Shown: piece by piece, positions 41,125-50,365 of the stretch | How the letters are laid out: each line of letters opens with the position of its first letter | How positions within the stretch are numbered: position 1 is the stretch's first letter | Source: Bacteroidaceae bacterium | GTDB lineage: Bacteria > Bacteroidota > Bacteroidia > Bacteroidales > Bacteroidaceae | DNA: 64,000 nucleotides | Assembly: GCA_024398595.1 (NCBI GenBank) | Contig: JAKSIX010000003.1 | Span: 1-64,000 of the forward strand | Direction of reading: 5' to 3' | Notes under the pieces: generated by a model | What the model saw: only the letters and a program-made list of their open reading frames with translations | Database searches by the model: none | What the model was told of the DNA's origin: nothing | Translations under genes and position numbers: made by a program

Positions 41125-44100
41125 TGCGGACGACAACAGTCCGATGATCGGTGTGGCAGTAGCCGTGGAGGGGACAGCTGGCGGTACCATTACCGATATT
41201 GACGGTGCGTACTCGATTTCAGCCCCTTCAAACGGGACACTGGTGTTTTCTTTTATGGGTTATGAGACTCTTACTGTTCCTGTAGAAGGCAGAAAGGTCA
41301 TCAATGTAACCTTGACCCCGGGATCTATCGTGGTGGATGATGTGGTTATTACAGCCACTGGTCTGAAGCGTTCAGAAAAAGCTCTGGGTTATGCATCATC
41401 AACAATCAAGTCGGATGAGATTGTCCGTGCACACGCTGCTGATGCTCTTTCAGGTATGGCAGGAAAGGTTGCCGGTCTGCAGATTTCATCTTCCGGCGGT
41501 ACTGGAACTTCCCAGAAAGTTGTTATCCGTGGTTATTCTTCATTGACAGGAAGCAACCAGCCGTTATATGTAATAGACGGTGTTCCAATGTCAAATAGCA
41601 TCCATGGTACTCAGGATCTGAACAACTCAATTGACTTCGGTAACTCGGCAGCTGATATCAACCCGGAGGATATCGAGTCAATCACTGTTTTGAAAGGTGC
41701 TTCTGCTACAGCTCTTTACGGATCACGTGCCGGAAATGGTGCAATCCTTATAACAACCAAGCGCGGACAGCAGAACGAGAAGGTGTCTGTCACTTACGAC
41801 GGTACTTTCCAGGCCAGTACGGTACTGCGTATCCCGCAGCTTCAGAACAAGTTCGGTCAGGGTTGGTATTATTCCGATTATGGATATCTGTTTGAGAACT
41901 ATGCAATGGCTGAGAATGGTTCATGGGGTAACCTGCTTGACGGTCGTACTGTCGAGTGGCGTCCGGGTGCAAACTGGTATGCAGGCGCCGAGCCATCATA
42001 CACAGATTTCTCATATAAGGAGAATTCTCTGAGCAATTTCTACTCAACAGGTTTTGAGGCCAACAACAATATCACGATTTCCGGTGGTTCCAAGAACAGC
42101 GGATTTGTGGCAACATACGGAAATATCTCATCGAACGGTATCCTGCCGGGTACCAACGATTACTACAAGCGTAACAACTTCTCGTTCCGTGGCAATACAA
42201 AGCTGTTCAAGGAGAGAGGCTGGATCAACTATAGTCTTACCTATGTAAACAAGAAGGTACGTAACGGAATGACCGGTCAGGGTGGTAGCGGTTCTGTCAT
42301 ATATCAGGACATTCTCCAGTACCCGGTCAATCTTGATTATGCGGATATGAAGGATTATAACAGCATTTACAACAATGCGGATAACTTCTATACCCCATAC
42401 GCTCAGAACCCGTGGTGGATTCTTGATCACAACTATGCTACCTACGAGGATGACCGCGTATATGGTAACGCAGAGTTTGGAATAGACATTATCAAGGGTC
42501 TGCAGTTCATTACACGTGGAGGTCTTGATGTCACCAACTATCGTGAGTCATACTATAACGATTTGTGGACATTCTCTCCCGGTTCATGGACTGAGGATAT
42601 GGGCGGCTCTCCTGAGAACGGCTCATTCGATGAAGTAAGTGGAGTGTCGAAGCAGTATGATGTGAATTTCCTGCTGAATGCCGATTATAAGCTTGGCAAG
42701 GATTTCTCCCTTCACGGTGGGGCCGGTTTCAATATGTATGAGCGTAACGGATATGCACTTTCCGGTACTCTTTCCGGTCTTGCAGTAGGCAATTGGGCTA
42801 GTTTCAGCAATACAAGCGGTGCAGTTCCGGAAGCAGGTTCTTCTCTGTCAAAGAGACGTCTGGTAGGTCTCTATGCACAGGCTGACCTCGGTTTCCGTGA
42901 TGCTGCCTATCTGACATTCTCTGCCCGTAATGACTGGTCGTCAACTCTTCCAAAGAATGACAACTCATTCTTCTATTGGGGTGTGAACGGTTCAGTAATT
43001 CTGACAGATCTTATCCCTAATATGCAGAACAATGTCCTGAACTTCCTTAAGATTCGCGGAGGCTACGGAAAGACAGGTAATGATGCAGGTACATATCTGA
43101 CTTCGTCATATTATTATCTGGCAAGCGCCAGCGGCGGTTTCGGAAACCTTACATTCCCTCTGAACGGCTTTGCAGGACTTCGCAAGAGTTCACGCATACC
43201 TGCCACTGAGCTGAAACCGGAGATTTCAACTGAGGCTGAGGTAGGTATTGATGCACGTTTCTTTGACAGCCGTCTTACTATAGATCTGGCTTATTACAGC
43301 AAGGAGACCACCAATCAGATTATGACTGCCACGTTGCCTTACGAGTCGGGCTATACATCTGCTGTCCGCAATGTAGGTAGTATCAAGAACAAGGGTATTG
43401 AGCTTACCGTAGGTGTGGTTCCTGTACGTACCAGGAATTTTGAGTGGAATATGCTCTACACATTTACCAAGAACAATAATACTGTCGGTGCTCTTTGGGA
43501 TGATGTTACAGAATATAACATCTATGGTCTTTCAAAAGGTCCGCAGCTTGTCGCTGAGGTAGGTGAGCCTATGGGTGTATGGAAGGATTACAAGATATGC
43601 AAGGTTGAGGATGAGTCAAGTCCGTACAACGGAATGACTATCGTCAATGCTCAGACCGGTTTCCCGACATACGATGCAACCCAGACAGAAATCCTTGGTA
43701 AGGCTGACGCTGACTTCACTATGGGTCTTACAAACAACTTCCGTTACAAGGACTTCTCACTGTCATTCGGCTTGGACTGGCGTCATGGCGGTCTGATGTA
43801 CTCAGCTACAAGTTCAATTGTATATTTCAACGGAAATGCTGAGGCTACAATGTACAATCTGCGTGATCCGTGGGTTGAGCCGAACGCAGTCTATATGGGT
43901 GCTGACGGTCAGTATCACGAGAACAATATTCCGGTCAACAACTATCCTGGATATAACATGAACGGTGAGTGGTATGACAATTACAATTATGTCCGCTATC
44001 GTGACTGTCTTATTGACAAGAGTTATCTGAAACTGCGTGAACTCAGCCTTACATACAATATTCCGAGCAAGGTGATGTCCAAGATCAAATGGCTTCAGGC

Positions 44101-44269
44101 TGCCCAGATATCGTTTGTTGGAAGAAACCTGCTGATGTGGACTCCTAATCAGGGTATAATTGATCCTGATATGACCAACTACGGTAACGACCTTGATTCT
44201 CAGTACGGTGAGTATTATTCATCCCCATCCACACGTACTATGGGTGGAAACATCAAGCTTGTCTTCTAA
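41036..44269 (+). CDS. SusC/RagA-like TonB-dependent transporter (right locus)
   Basis: 1077-residue channel of the same family. Signal peptide 1-19, regulatory-like domain to about 100, VDDVVITATG TonB-box region, plug with GKVAGLQISSSGGTGTSQKV, SLTGSNQPLYVIDGVPMSNS and SITVLKGASATALYGSRAGN, then the barrel, ending TMGGNIKLVF. Residues 1-44 equal the left SusC; from the plug on the two are clearly different proteins. No Bacteroides-type promoter is seen between the recombinase and this gene, so in this orientation it may be silent or read only from the recombinase. Followed after 6 bases by its SusD and then a lipid-binding-like lipoprotein. Confidence 0.95.
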   Translation: MRKIVFSLIAVLCAGFVSAQNVQVTGIATAADDNSPMIGVAVAVEGTAGGTITDIDGAYSISAPSNGTLVFSFMGYETLTVPVEGRKVINVTLTPGSIVVDDVVITATGLKRSEKALGYASSTIKSDEIVRAHAADALSGMAGKVAGLQISSSGGTGTSQKVVIRGYSSLTGSNQPLYVIDGVPMSNSIHGTQDLNNSIDFGNSAADINPEDIESITVLKGASATALYGSRAGNGAILITTKRGQQNEKVSVTYDGTFQASTVLRIPQLQNKFGQGWYYSDYGYLFENYAMAENGSWGNLLDGRTVEWRPGANWYAGAEPSYTDFSYKENSLSNFYSTGFEANNNITISGGSKNSGFVATYGNISSNGILPGTNDYYKRNNFSFRGNTKLFKERGWINYSLTYVNKKVRNGMTGQGGSGSVIYQDILQYPVNLDYADMKDYNSIYNNADNFYTPYAQNPWWILDHNYATYEDDRVYGNAEFGIDIIKGLQFITRGGLDVTNYRESYYNDLWTFSPGSWTEDMGGSPENGSFDEVSGVSKQYDVNFLLNADYKLGKDFSLHGGAGFNMYERNGYALSGTLSGLAVGNWASFSNTSGAVPEAGSSLSKRRLVGLYAQADLGFRDAAYLTFSARNDWSSTLPKNDNSFFYWGVNGSVILTDLIPNMQNNVLNFLKIRGGYGKTGNDAGTYLTSSYYYLASASGGFGNLTFPLNGFAGLRKSSRIPATELKPEISTEAEVGIDARFFDSRLTIDLAYYSKETTNQIMTATLPYESGYTSAVRNVGSIKNKGIELTVGVVPVRTRNFEWNMLYTFTKNNNTVGALWDDVTEYNIYGLSKGPQLVAEVGEPMGVWKDYKICKVEDESSPYNGMTIVNAQTGFPTYDATQTEILGKADADFTMGLTNNFRYKDFSLSFGLDWRHGGLMYSATSSIVYFNGNAEATMYNLRDPWVEPNAVYMGADGQYHENNIPVNNYPGYNMNGEWYDNYNYVRYRDCLIDKSYLKLRELSLTYNIPSKVMSKIKWLQAAQISFVGRNLLMWTPNQGIIDPDMTNYGNDLDSQYGEYYSSPSTRTMGGNIKLVF

Positions 44270-44275
44270 TCAATA

Positions 44276-45682
44276 ATGAACAGAATTATGAAAAAGTCTT
44301 TATTTATAGCTTTGGCAGCATCACTGGTACTTACTACCGGCTGCCAGAATTGGTTAGATGTAAACGATAACCCTAACTATGTAAGTGATGCTGATGTATC
44401 ACTCCTTATGCCGTCTGCAGAGCTTGCTGTAGCTCACGAGATGGGATTTAATGTTTCATTGTACGGTCATTTCTGGGCACAGTATGTCAATCAGAACAAG
44501 AATACGAACCAGTATTATACCAATATGACATACGATGTCACCAACTCATCATTTACCAGACCATGGCAGAACTTCTATTCTTTTGCACTGCCGACTCTGA
44601 AAGAGGTCATTGAAAAATCTCAGGATGAGAGTCACCAGAATTATCTTCTGCAGGCTCGTACTATGACAGCATATACATATTACGTACTTACCAGTCTTTT
44701 TGAGGATGTGGCATATACTGAGGGATTCCTGACGGAGACCACTACTCCTCATTTTGATAATGGCAGGGAATTTCAGAATAGTCTTGTATCCATGCTTGAG
44801 GAGATTCGTTCAATGGATCCTGAGGCTATTGAGAGTGCTGAGCTGGTAAATAATTCAGCCAAGGGTGATATGATTTTCGGAGGAGACAATGAAGCTTGGA
44901 TGCAGTTTGCCAATACCATTTATCTGAAGGTCCTTATGCGCGAGTTCGATAAGAACAGGGAGCCTATCAAGGAGCTTCTCGCGGAGGATAATTTCCTGGA
45001 AATTGATGCAGCGTTCGACAATTTCGAGGATAAGGCCGACAAGTCCAATCCATTTTACGAGAATGACCGTCGTCAGTTGAATACACAGTTGAATATACGT
45101 GCTTGCACAGATATCTTGAATGTACTCGACGCTGATGATCCACGCCTTGAATATTATTATGAAGGTGGATGCGAAGGTACGGAATATGGAATTACTCCAG
45201 ATCCCAGTGAGTCATCAAGATTGCAGTTGGGTGCAACTGATCCGGTATATTTCTCAACAGTTGATGAGGTTGAATTCCTGAAGGCTGAGGCATACGCCCG
45301 TCTGAACGATGCAGGGGCTGCTCAGGAGGCTTATGAAAATGCCCTGACTGCTGCTTTTGACCGTACTGTAGGCGGAGGCGCTGAAGATTTCATTGGTGAA
45401 GGTGGCGCTTATGAGTTCGTGGAGGGAACGCCGGAACAGATGATTGAGCAGATCATCAATCAGAAGTGGGCTTCAAATGTCCGCGCAATGGCTATTGAGT
45501 CCTGGTTTGATATGAACCGTACAGGTTATCCTGAGCGTGGTAAGACCATTACCGATTACAGTGGCGTACTTGAGCCCGGTCATTATCCATACCGTTTTAT
45601 CTACGCTAAGAATTCTGCTGACTATAACCCGAATTCACCAAAACCAGTGGCAGTTGACGTCAAAATGTGGTGGCATAAGTAA
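44276..45682 (+). CDS. SusD/RagB-like outer-membrane lipoprotein (right locus)
   Basis: 468-residue partner of the right SusC. Lipobox TTGC (Cys23 from the ATG at 44276; Cys19 if translation begins at the ATG at 44288, which is equally plausible). CQNWLDVNDNPNYVSDADVS and LMPSAELAVAHEMGFNVSLY, the TPR-like helices (LLQARTMTAYTYYVLTSLFE) and the late EFLKAEAYARLNDAGAAQEA motif are typical of SusD_2-type proteins. Ligand unknown; no carbohydrate-active enzyme lies near. Confidence 0.92.
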   Translation: MNRIMKKSLFIALAASLVLTTGCQNWLDVNDNPNYVSDADVSLLMPSAELAVAHEMGFNVSLYGHFWAQYVNQNKNTNQYYTNMTYDVTNSSFTRPWQNFYSFALPTLKEVIEKSQDESHQNYLLQARTMTAYTYYVLTSLFEDVAYTEGFLTETTTPHFDNGREFQNSLVSMLEEIRSMDPEAIESAELVNNSAKGDMIFGGDNEAWMQFANTIYLKVLMREFDKNREPIKELLAEDNFLEIDAAFDNFEDKADKSNPFYENDRRQLNTQLNIRACTDILNVLDADDPRLEYYYEGGCEGTEYGITPDPSESSRLQLGATDPVYFSTVDEVEFLKAEAYARLNDAGAAQEAYENALTAAFDRTVGGGAEDFIGEGGAYEFVEGTPEQMIEQIINQKWASNVRAMAIESWFDMNRTGYPERGKTITDYSGVLEPGHYPYRFIYAKNSADYNPNSPKPVAVDVKMWWHK

Positions 45683-45718
45683 AAAGTCAACAAGAACATA
45701 ATTTAATAGTAAATCAAT

Positions 45719-46330
45719 ATGAAAAATATATTAAGAAATTTGTTGCTGGCCGTTACGGCGGTTACGCTTGCAGTCTCCTGCGAGACATACAAGGTTGATG
45801 AGCCAGGTATGACCGCTGTCAGTGATATTGACGGTAACTGGGTTTGCTTTGGCGTTGACGAGGCAGGTGATAGTACGGTATTCTATCTTGAGATTACCAA
45901 CACTACTTACAATGATCCCGGCAAGGTGTGGGTTACTGTTACAGATATGAACACTGCTACATATCCATATCTTGATGGTGTCCGTTTCCTGGCGAATGTT
46001 GATGGTTTGAACTTCAGCTGCAAGGATGCTGAGACACTTGCTCCGCAGTTTGTATGGAATCCGTATCAGGAGAGGAAATACTATTCATATGAGTGGTATT
46101 TGAGCAGACAGGCTAATTCTCACGTAGGTAAGGCTACAATCGATGGTGGCAAGGTAACACTCAACGCTGTACCTACCGGCGGTAATATGAAAGCCAGCGC
46201 TATTGAACTGACTTATACACGTAGTGATGATGGCGAAGAGTCTCAGACGTGGAAAATCTCAGGTATGAAGAATACCGGTTGGTATGAGGATCTGGCTGAG
46301 TACGCAGATTTTATGAATGAACATTTCTAA
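45719..46330 (+). CDS. Lipid-binding-like surface lipoprotein of the right Sus locus
   Basis: 203 residues. Lipoprotein signal ends AVSC (Cys21). The beta-rich mature part with IDGNWVCFGVDEAGDSTVFY, YSYEWYLSRQANSH and the final ISGMKNTGWYEDLAEYADFM resembles the Lipid_bd family of proteins coded next to SusC/SusD in Bacteroidales. Function is not established. It follows susD by 36 bases and is the last gene of the right locus; the left locus has no counterpart. Confidence 0.8.
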   Translation: MKNILRNLLLAVTAVTLAVSCETYKVDEPGMTAVSDIDGNWVCFGVDEAGDSTVFYLEITNTTYNDPGKVWVTVTDMNTATYPYLDGVRFLANVDGLNFSCKDAETLAPQFVWNPYQERKYYSYEWYLSRQANSHVGKATIDGGKVTLNAVPTGGNMKASAIELTYTRSDDGEESQTWKISGMKNTGWYEDLAEYADFMNEHF

Positions 46331-46345
46331 TAATCCGTCTTATGA

Positions 46346-46386
46346 ATCAAGCCCTGGAGAAAATTCTTCAGGGCTTGATTTTTTTT
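46346..46386 (+). terminator. Terminator of the right SusC/SusD locus
   Basis: An 11- to 12-bp stem (46346-46356 with 46369-46380, ATCAAGCCCTG) with a short loop is followed by eight Ts. It lies 16 bases after the lipoprotein stop. Confidence 0.88.
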
Positions 46387-46407
46387 AGACGGATTCCCCG
46401 GTTATTG

Positions 46408-46461
46408 TATATGACGGAAGTGGCCGGCAAGTTTATGTTTGCCGGCCACTTCCGTTATATA
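46408..46461. repeat. Long hairpin between the lipoprotein gene and rpmH
   Basis: A 23-bp stem (46408-46430 with 46439-46461, one G-T pair) and an 8-base loop. It has no T run on either strand, so it is not a standard terminator, though it could block read-through in both directions or stabilise the 3' end of the rpmH transcript. Confidence 0.75.
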
Positions 46462-46473
46462 ACGATGTGAAGT

Positions 46474-46635
46474 TTACTTCTTTGTTCCGCAGTACTCGTC
46501 TGATACTGTCAGCTTCTTGCGGCCATGGGCTCTGCGTGAAGCCAATACGCGGCGACCGTTGGCGGTTGCCATTCTCTCACGGAATCCGTGCTTGTTCTTT
46601 CTCTTCCGGTTTGACGGCTGGAATGTCCTTTTCAT
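46474..46635 (-). CDS. rpmH: 50S ribosomal protein L34
   Basis: 53-residue basic protein read directly on the minus strand: it starts [20 protein letters not shown], continues [20 protein letters not shown] and ends [14 protein letters not shown]. The first 45 residues are textbook L34; the short C-terminal extension after RRAHGRKKL is usual in Bacteroidota. It has a consensus promoter (46675-46705) divergent from efp. Short genes of this size are easily missed by annotation. Confidence 0.97.
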   Translation of the reverse strand: MKRTFQPSNRKRKNKHGFRERMATANGRRVLASRRAHGRKKLTVSDEYCGTKK

Positions 46636-46674
46636 AATTCTATGTTTTTTCGATTATTATTCAGTATCGGACTG

Positions 46675-46705
46675 CAAAATTAGTTTTTTTTTCATCAATG
46701 GCAAA
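46675..46705 (-). promoter_or_regulatory. Promoter of rpmH
   Basis: Minus-strand TTTG (46705-46702), 19-base spacer and TAATTTTG (46682-46675): a full Bacteroides consensus, 40 bases before the start codon. Confidence 0.75.
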
Positions 46706-46732
46706 TAGCTCAGACAATTTTTGATGAAAGAT

Positions 46733-46763
46733 TTTGTCCGTTAGCTCTCAAATACTACTTTTG
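46733..46763 (+). promoter_or_regulatory. Promoter of efp
   Basis: TTTG (46733-46736), 19-base spacer, TACTTTTG (46756-46763). It shows that the in-frame codons before 46803 are not translated. Confidence 0.75.
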
Positions 46764-46802
46764 CGGTTAGGAACAGAATTTATTAATTTAACAGATAGAC
46801 TT

Positions 46803-47369
46803 ATGATTCTTTGTCAAGACATTAAGATCGGAACTTGTATCAATCTGGAGGGCCAGCTGTATTTCTGCATTGACTTCCTGCACGTGAAACCGGGTAAGGG
46901 CAACACTTTCGTACGCACCAAGCTGAAGAATGTTGTCAACGGCCGTGTGCTGGAACGCACATTCCAGATTGGTTTCAAGCTTGAGGATGTCCGCGTGGAG
47001 CGTCGTCCGTACCAGTATCTCTATTCAGACGATATGGGTTATATATTCATGAATCAGGAGGATTTTGAGCAGGTTACTCTGCTTAAGGATCTGATTACAG
47101 GTGTCGATTATCTGAAGGAAGGCGAGATTGTGGATGTGGTCACCAATGCTACTACCGGTGATATCCTTTTTGCAGAACTTCCTGTGAAGGTTACATTGAA
47201 GGTCGTATATACAGAGCCAGGCTTGAAGGGCGATACTGCTACAAACGCCACCAAACCTGCCAAGGTTGAGACCGGCTGCGAGGTCAGAGTGCCTTTGTTT
47301 ATCAACGAGGGCGAGCTGATAGAGGTCGATACCCGCGACGGCTCTTATCAGGGCAGGGTGAAGGCCTGA
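46803..47369 (+). CDS. efp: Elongation factor P
   Basis: 188-residue factor that helps ribosomes through polyproline. The conserved tip [17 protein letters not shown] includes the Lys expected at the P-site tRNA; the second and third OB domains follow ([34 protein letters not shown], then [20 protein letters not shown]). The ATG at 46803 matches the family N-terminus and lies 39 bases after a consensus promoter. Length normal. Confidence 0.96.
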   Translation: MILCQDIKIGTCINLEGQLYFCIDFLHVKPGKGNTFVRTKLKNVVNGRVLERTFQIGFKLEDVRVERRPYQYLYSDDMGYIFMNQEDFEQVTLLKDLITGVDYLKEGEIVDVVTNATTGDILFAELPVKVTLKVVYTEPGLKGDTATNATKPAKVETGCEVRVPLFINEGELIEVDTRDGSYQGRVKA

Positions 47370-47378
47370 AATTAGTTA

Positions 47379-48074
47379 ATGAATGAGCCATTAAAGCTGA
47401 ATCTGAGACAGTGGGCTCCTGAAGACAGACCCAGGGAAAAGATGATGCTTAAGGGTGCCAAGGCACTCACGAACGCCGAATTGCTGGCGATACTGATACA
47501 CACGGGAAACACTGAAGATTCGGTGGTGGCTTTGACTCAAAGAGTTCTGGCTTCTTGCCGCAACAGTCTTTCCGAATTGGGAAAACTCAGCGTCGAGGAG
47601 CTTTGCTCTTTCAAAGGGATAGGCAGGGCGAAGGCCGTCGCCATACTGGCGGCTTGTGAGCTCGGACGCAGAAGAAAAAATGAGGAGCCTGCAGAACGGA
47701 AGGTCATTCACAATTCGCAGGATGTGTATGATTATTATTATCCGTTGCTGGCAGACTTGCAGAATGAGGAATGTCACGTGCTGTTTGTCAATCAGGCTGC
47801 CGTGGTGATAGATAGTATGAAAGTATGTACCGGAGGAATAGCCGATGCTTCGGTCGATGTGAGGTGCGTGCTGCGCGAGGCTATCCTGAAGCGTGCTGTG
47901 GCCATGGCGATGTGTCATAACCACCCGTCAGGCAACAGACACCCGAGCCAGGCCGACAATGAACTGACCCGGAAATTACGCGGGGCTGCTTCCATGATGG
48001 ACATACGCTTGATTGATCACGTGATTTTTACAGACCGTGGCTATTACAGCTACGCTGATGAGGGAATACTTTAA
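47379..48074 (+). CDS. radC: RadC-family JAB-domain protein
   Basis: 231 residues: an N-terminal UPF0758 helical/HhH region (GAKALTNAELLAILIHTG; LCSFKGIGRAKAVAILAACE) and a C-terminal JAB/MPN metalloprotease-like domain with the metal motif AMCHNHPSGNRHPSQADNEL. The biological role of RadC is still unclear despite the old repair label. It starts 9 bases after efp. Confidence 0.93.
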   Translation: MNEPLKLNLRQWAPEDRPREKMMLKGAKALTNAELLAILIHTGNTEDSVVALTQRVLASCRNSLSELGKLSVEELCSFKGIGRAKAVAILAACELGRRRKNEEPAERKVIHNSQDVYDYYYPLLADLQNEECHVLFVNQAAVVIDSMKVCTGGIADASVDVRCVLREAILKRAVAMAMCHNHPSGNRHPSQADNELTRKLRGAASMMDIRLIDHVIFTDRGYYSYADEGIL

Positions 48075-48082
48075 GCTGGGAT

Positions 48083-48397
48083 ATGGCTGACAGATTTGAA
48101 ATTGAAGAAAGAATCGTGGAGGTACTCAAGACGGTATTTGATCCTGAGATACCGGTCAATATATACGATTTGGGACTGATATATTCAATAGAAGTGGATG
48201 ATGACTTGAATGCAGTCATTACGATGACACTTACAGCTCCCGGCTGTTCGCTGGCGGACTTTATAGTAGAGGATGTACGCCAGAGGGTGGAAGGAGTACC
48301 GGAAGTGAAATCGGCCGTAGTCAATCTGGTGTTTGAGCCGGAATGGAACAGGGATATGATGAGCGAGGAGGCAAAGCTTGAACTTGGATTTATATGA
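48083..48397 (+). CDS. DUF59 (MIP18/SufT-like) protein
   Basis: 104-residue protein with VFDPEIPVNIYDLGLIYSIE and the Cys motif LTAPGCSLADFI typical of DUF59 proteins, which act in Fe-S cluster assembly or delivery (SufT, PaaD, MIP18). Role here inferred. It starts 8 bases after radC and overlaps lpxH by 4 bases (ATGA), so it belongs to an efp-radC-DUF59-lpxH run. Confidence 0.9.
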   Translation: MADRFEIEERIVEVLKTVFDPEIPVNIYDLGLIYSIEVDDDLNAVITMTLTAPGCSLADFIVEDVRQRVEGVPEVKSAVVNLVFEPEWNRDMMSEEAKLELGFI

Positions 48398-49155
48398 AAA
48401 AGGTATATTTCATAAGTGACGCTCATCTGGGCTCTTGGGCCATGAAGCAGCGCAGAATGCAGGAACGCCGTCTGGTGCGTTTTCTTGATGAAGCGAAGAA
48501 AGACGCTGAGGCTGTGTATATGCTTGGCGATATGTTCGATTTCTGGTATGAGTACAAGTACGTCGTACCGAAAGGTTATACCCGCTTTTTAGGCAAATTG
48601 TCCGAACTGACGGACAGCGGTATTGAGGTGCATTATTTCATAGGCAATCACGATATCTGGGATTATGGCTATCTTGAAAGGGAGTGCGGTGTCATAATGC
48701 ACCGGGAACCGTTTACCACCGAGATTATGGGACAGGTCTTTTTCCTTTCACACGGTGATGGAATGGGGGATCCGTCACGTTCGTTCAGACTGTTGCGCCA
48801 CATCTTCCATAATCGGATATGCCAGTTCCTGTTTTCGCTGCTGCCTACCAGATGGAGTATGTATGTTGGAATGAAATGGGCAAAATCCAGTATGCAGAAA
48901 CATTTGCGTGAGGGGAATGATCCGTACCTCGGGGCAGACCGGGAATATACAGTTCTTTTCGCCAAGGAATACTACAAATCACATCCCGACATAAATGTCT
49001 TCATATTCGGGCATCGCCATATCGAGCAGGAACAGCCTATATCCGATACGTGTAAGGTTATGATAATCGGTGACTGGCTGCAGAAATTCACGTATGTGGT
49101 ATTTGACGGCTCAACCCTCAGAATGAGTGATTACATTGAGGGTGAGCCGGTATAG
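48394..49155 (+). CDS. lpxH: UDP-2,3-diacylglucosamine diphosphatase-like phosphoesterase
   Basis: 253-residue calcineurin-type phosphoesterase: YFISDAHLGSWAMKQRRMQE, YMLGDMFDFWYEYK, FIGNHDIWDYG, FLSHGDGM and FIFGHRH give the complete dimetal site. It most likely cleaves UDP-2,3-diacylglucosamine to lipid X in lipid A synthesis; the close relation within the LpxH group is judged by eye. Overlaps the DUF59 gene and is convergent with ackA, 5 bases apart. Confidence 0.87.
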   Translation: MKKVYFISDAHLGSWAMKQRRMQERRLVRFLDEAKKDAEAVYMLGDMFDFWYEYKYVVPKGYTRFLGKLSELTDSGIEVHYFIGNHDIWDYGYLERECGVIMHREPFTTEIMGQVFFLSHGDGMGDPSRSFRLLRHIFHNRICQFLFSLLPTRWSMYVGMKWAKSSMQKHLREGNDPYLGADREYTVLFAKEYYKSHPDINVFIFGHRHIEQEQPISDTCKVMIIGDWLQKFTYVVFDGSTLRMSDYIEGEPV

Positions 49156-49160
49156 GAAGG

Positions 49161-50360
49161 TTACTTCACAAGCTCCAGTGTGTCGGTGGCTATCATCAGT
49201 TCCTCATCGGTCGGCAGTACTACAACCTTTACTTTTGAGCCTGGAGTCGAGATTATGCCGTCTTTCCCGAATTTGATTTCCGCATTGGTTTTTGCATCGA
49301 ATTCCACACCGAGAAATTCCAATCCCTCGCAGACCGCCTGACGTATCTCGTCACGGTTCTCGCCGACACCACCGGTAAATACTATCACATCCACGCCTCC
49401 CATTGCGGCCGCGAATGCACCTATGTATTTTTTGATGCGGTATGCGTACATCTTCTTGGCAAGGATAGCGCGCCCATTACCGGATTCAGCTGCGGTGCTG
49501 ACCTCTCGCATATCTGACGATACACCGGAGATACCGAGCAATCCGGATTTCCTGTTCAGGAGATTGGACATGCCTGTGCCGTCAAGTCCTTCTTTTTCCA
49601 TAAGGAATGTAACTGCACCTCCGTCTATGTCTCCGCTTCTGGTGCCCATCATGATACCTTCCAGCGGGGTAAGTCCCATTGTCGTGTCAACGCTCCTGCC
49701 GTCCTTGACGGCCGTAATTGAGCCTCCGTTACCGATGTGGCAGGTTATGATGCGGGAACCTTCAGCCTTGATTCCAAGGTACTTGCATATTTCTCCGGAT
49801 ACAAAGCGGTGTGACGTTCCGTGGAATCCGTAGCGGCGTACTCCGTATTTCTGATAAAGTTCATATGGGATAGCGTACAGGTATGCATAATCCGGCATCG
49901 TCTGGTGGAATGCTGTATCAAATACTCCAACCTGCGGAATATCAGGAAGCAGTTCCCTGACAGCATTCACTCCTTTCAGATTGGCCGGGTTGTGTAATGG
50001 GGCCAGGTCATTGCAGGCTTCGAATGCCTTCAGTACTTCGGGCGTAAGCAGTACGCTCCTGTTGAACTTCTCGCCTCCGTGTACCATCCTGTGACCTACT
50101 GCGTCAATCTCTTTGAGAGAACCGATTACGCCGAAGTCCTTGCCGGTAAGTATCTCAAATATGAATTTCACGCCGCAGGTGTGTTCCGGGATGTCTCTCT
50201 CTATTATTTCCTTTCCGCCGTCGGCTTTTGTGGGTTTCAGGAATGAGCCTTTCATTCCGATTTTCTCAATTCCACCCTGAGCGATTACTTCGTTCTTGTC
50301 CATATCGAACAGCTTGTACTTGATAGACGAGCTGCCACAGTTCAGTACCAGTATCTTCAT
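49161..50360 (-). CDS. ackA: Acetate kinase
   Basis: 399 residues. ATP + acetate = acetyl phosphate + ADP. ASKHA-fold motifs: MKILVLNCGSSSIKYKLF at the start, GHRMVHGGEKF, FGFHGTSH-like YGFHGTSHRFVSGEI, and VFTGGVGENRDEIR. The start is the ATG at 50360, 5 bases after the pta stop. Together with pta it makes ATP from acetyl-CoA during fermentation. Confidence 0.96.
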   Translation of the reverse strand: MKILVLNCGSSSIKYKLFDMDKNEVIAQGGIEKIGMKGSFLKPTKADGGKEIIERDIPEHTCGVKFIFEILTGKDFGVIGSLKEIDAVGHRMVHGGEKFNRSVLLTPEVLKAFEACNDLAPLHNPANLKGVNAVRELLPDIPQVGVFDTAFHQTMPDYAYLYAIPYELYQKYGVRRYGFHGTSHRFVSGEICKYLGIKAEGSRIITCHIGNGGSITAVKDGRSVDTTMGLTPLEGIMMGTRSGDIDGGAVTFLMEKEGLDGTGMSNLLNRKSGLLGISGVSSDMREVSTAAESGNGRAILAKKMYAYRIKKYIGAFAAAMGGVDVIVFTGGVGENRDEIRQAVCEGLEFLGVEFDAKTNAEIKFGKDGIISTPGSKVKVVVLPTDEELMIATDTLELVK

Positions 50361-50365
50361 CTCTT

